DNA from: Purshia tridentata | Lineage: Eukaryota; Streptophyta; Magnoliopsida; Rosales; Rosaceae | Direction of reading: 5' to 3' | Length of the DNA stretch: 64,000 bases | NCBI GenBank assembly: GCA_003254885.1 | Contig: QANT01006002.1 | Span: 17,728 to 81,727, forward strand | Shown: positions 63,301 to 64,000 of the stretch, piece after piece | Numbering within the stretch: the stretch's first letter is position 1 | Layout: every line of letters starts with the position of its first letter | Notes under the pieces: generated by a model | What the model was told of the DNA's origin: nothing | The model's database searches: none | Seen by the model: only the letters and a program-made list of their open reading frames with translations | Translations under genes and position numbers: made by a program

Positions 63301-64000
63301 AGTACTAGCAGGTTGGGCCTACACATAAGTCATTCAACTATCACAAGTTCATCCAATACCAATGTGAAAAAAGTCATTCAACTATGACAATTATACAAAA
63401 AACAGCAACTGAGCTGAATTTACCTGACTTGTGGGTGCAACTTGTGTACTGGAGGCTCCACTTGGTGAAGCCTTATTCTACAATTGATAAAATAGGACAT
63501 ACTTAAGCAATTGGCATCTTCAAAAAATAATACAAGAATAATTGCAAGCCTTTGACTCCGTAACATAGGGAAACATGCTACGTCTTCCTACTTATAGTAT
63601 AGTAATCAAATTTCAAGAATTAGAACAAAAAGTAATCAAAATGCGATAATTGATAGTTATTAACATCACATTCATGCACTAATATTCTTTTTAAAGTTTT
63701 TGAATTCCAATTAAATAACAAAAAAAAATTGGATAAATATATGAACAGATTTGCTGAGTGAATTTTTGTCAATTATAAATCCTATGAAACAGAAATTACA
63801 ACCCCCTTTCTTACTTTCATCACCACAATTAGCAAGAAATATGCAAACTCAGCAAACTCACCTTGGTTAGCATTATCACAATAAAACTATTTTCAGCAAC
63901 TTTATTTTCTTCTAGCGTTGTGGTGTCCTTAAGAACCTTCCCCTGATGAATAAGCATCTGTTGTCCGGCAGGGTAAACATCTGCACCCTGTACCGTCTCA
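60310..64000 (-). CDS. RAD23: Ubiquitin receptor RAD23, 5' end outside window
   Basis: Proteasome shuttle factor with roles in nucleotide-excision repair (XPC partner) and delivery of ubiquitinated proteins. The window holds all but the first residues. The UBL domain, lacking roughly its first 25 residues, is at 63862-64000 ([40 protein letters not shown]). A Pro/Ala/Thr/Ser-rich linker covers four short exons. UBA1 is at about 62269-62448 ([37 protein letters not shown]). A repetitive [20 protein letters not shown] linker is at 61206-61393. The XPC-binding domain ([37 protein letters not shown]) is at about 60720-61130. UBA2 is at 60310-60600 ([35 protein letters not shown]). Stop at 60310-60312. 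The two UBA domains and domain order are intact. It is close to RAD23C/D-type plant members. Confidence 0.95.

Overview
This window is plant nuclear DNA, read as a woody dicot and most probably Rosaceae (the family-level call is inference from overall similarity, not tested). It has AT-rich introns with GT..AG borders, microsatellites, short interspersed repeats and twelve recognisable protein-coding genes. There is no prokaryotic, viral, CRISPR or operon-like content and no rRNA or tRNA gene that I can support. One ambiguous base (N) lies at 48837.

Layout: (1) 1-3247, minus: CDCA7-type zinc-finger gene, cut by the left edge. (2) 5741-8007, plus: chloroplast rhomboid-like gene (RBL9 type) with a leader intron. 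(3) 8345-9181, plus: AWPM-19 membrane protein. (4) 9620-13235, minus: RCC1 beta-propeller. (5) 14546-16327, minus: 14-3-3, with a leader intron reaching 17269. (6) 18895-20481, plus: CMC1-like twin CX9C protein. (7) 21214-26140, minus: chaperonin CCT6. (8) 28738-29766, plus: intronless carboxylesterase, CXE17 type. (9) 31193-52063, plus: SWEETIE/HEATR5 giant HEAT-repeat gene, one third of the window. (10) 52964-56907, plus: diflavin reductase ATR3. (11) 57877-58870, plus: plastid ribosomal protein PSRP3. (12) 60310-64000, minus: RAD23, cut by the right edge.

The genes are independently transcribed housekeeping and regulatory loci, not one pathway. The order RCC1, 14-3-3, CMC1, CCT6, CXE17 ... 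RAD23 matches, from memory, the Arabidopsis block At5g16040-At5g16090 and in part At3g02510-At3g02540. SWEETIE, ATR3 and PSRP3 sit between CXE17 and RAD23 here.

I found no new biological system. The items most worth a second look are: a rhomboid that has lost its oxyanion Asn and nucleophile Ser but kept His; a three-copy in-frame repeat in the SWEETIE tail; a complete Mutator-like MITE and a short SINE, both with target-site duplications, inside SWEETIE introns; another SINE between ATR3 and PSRP3; a 22-bp minisatellite; and a decaying tandem array upstream of SWEETIE. Exon borders were derived by hand from splice consensus plus reading-frame and family continuity; no transcript data were available.
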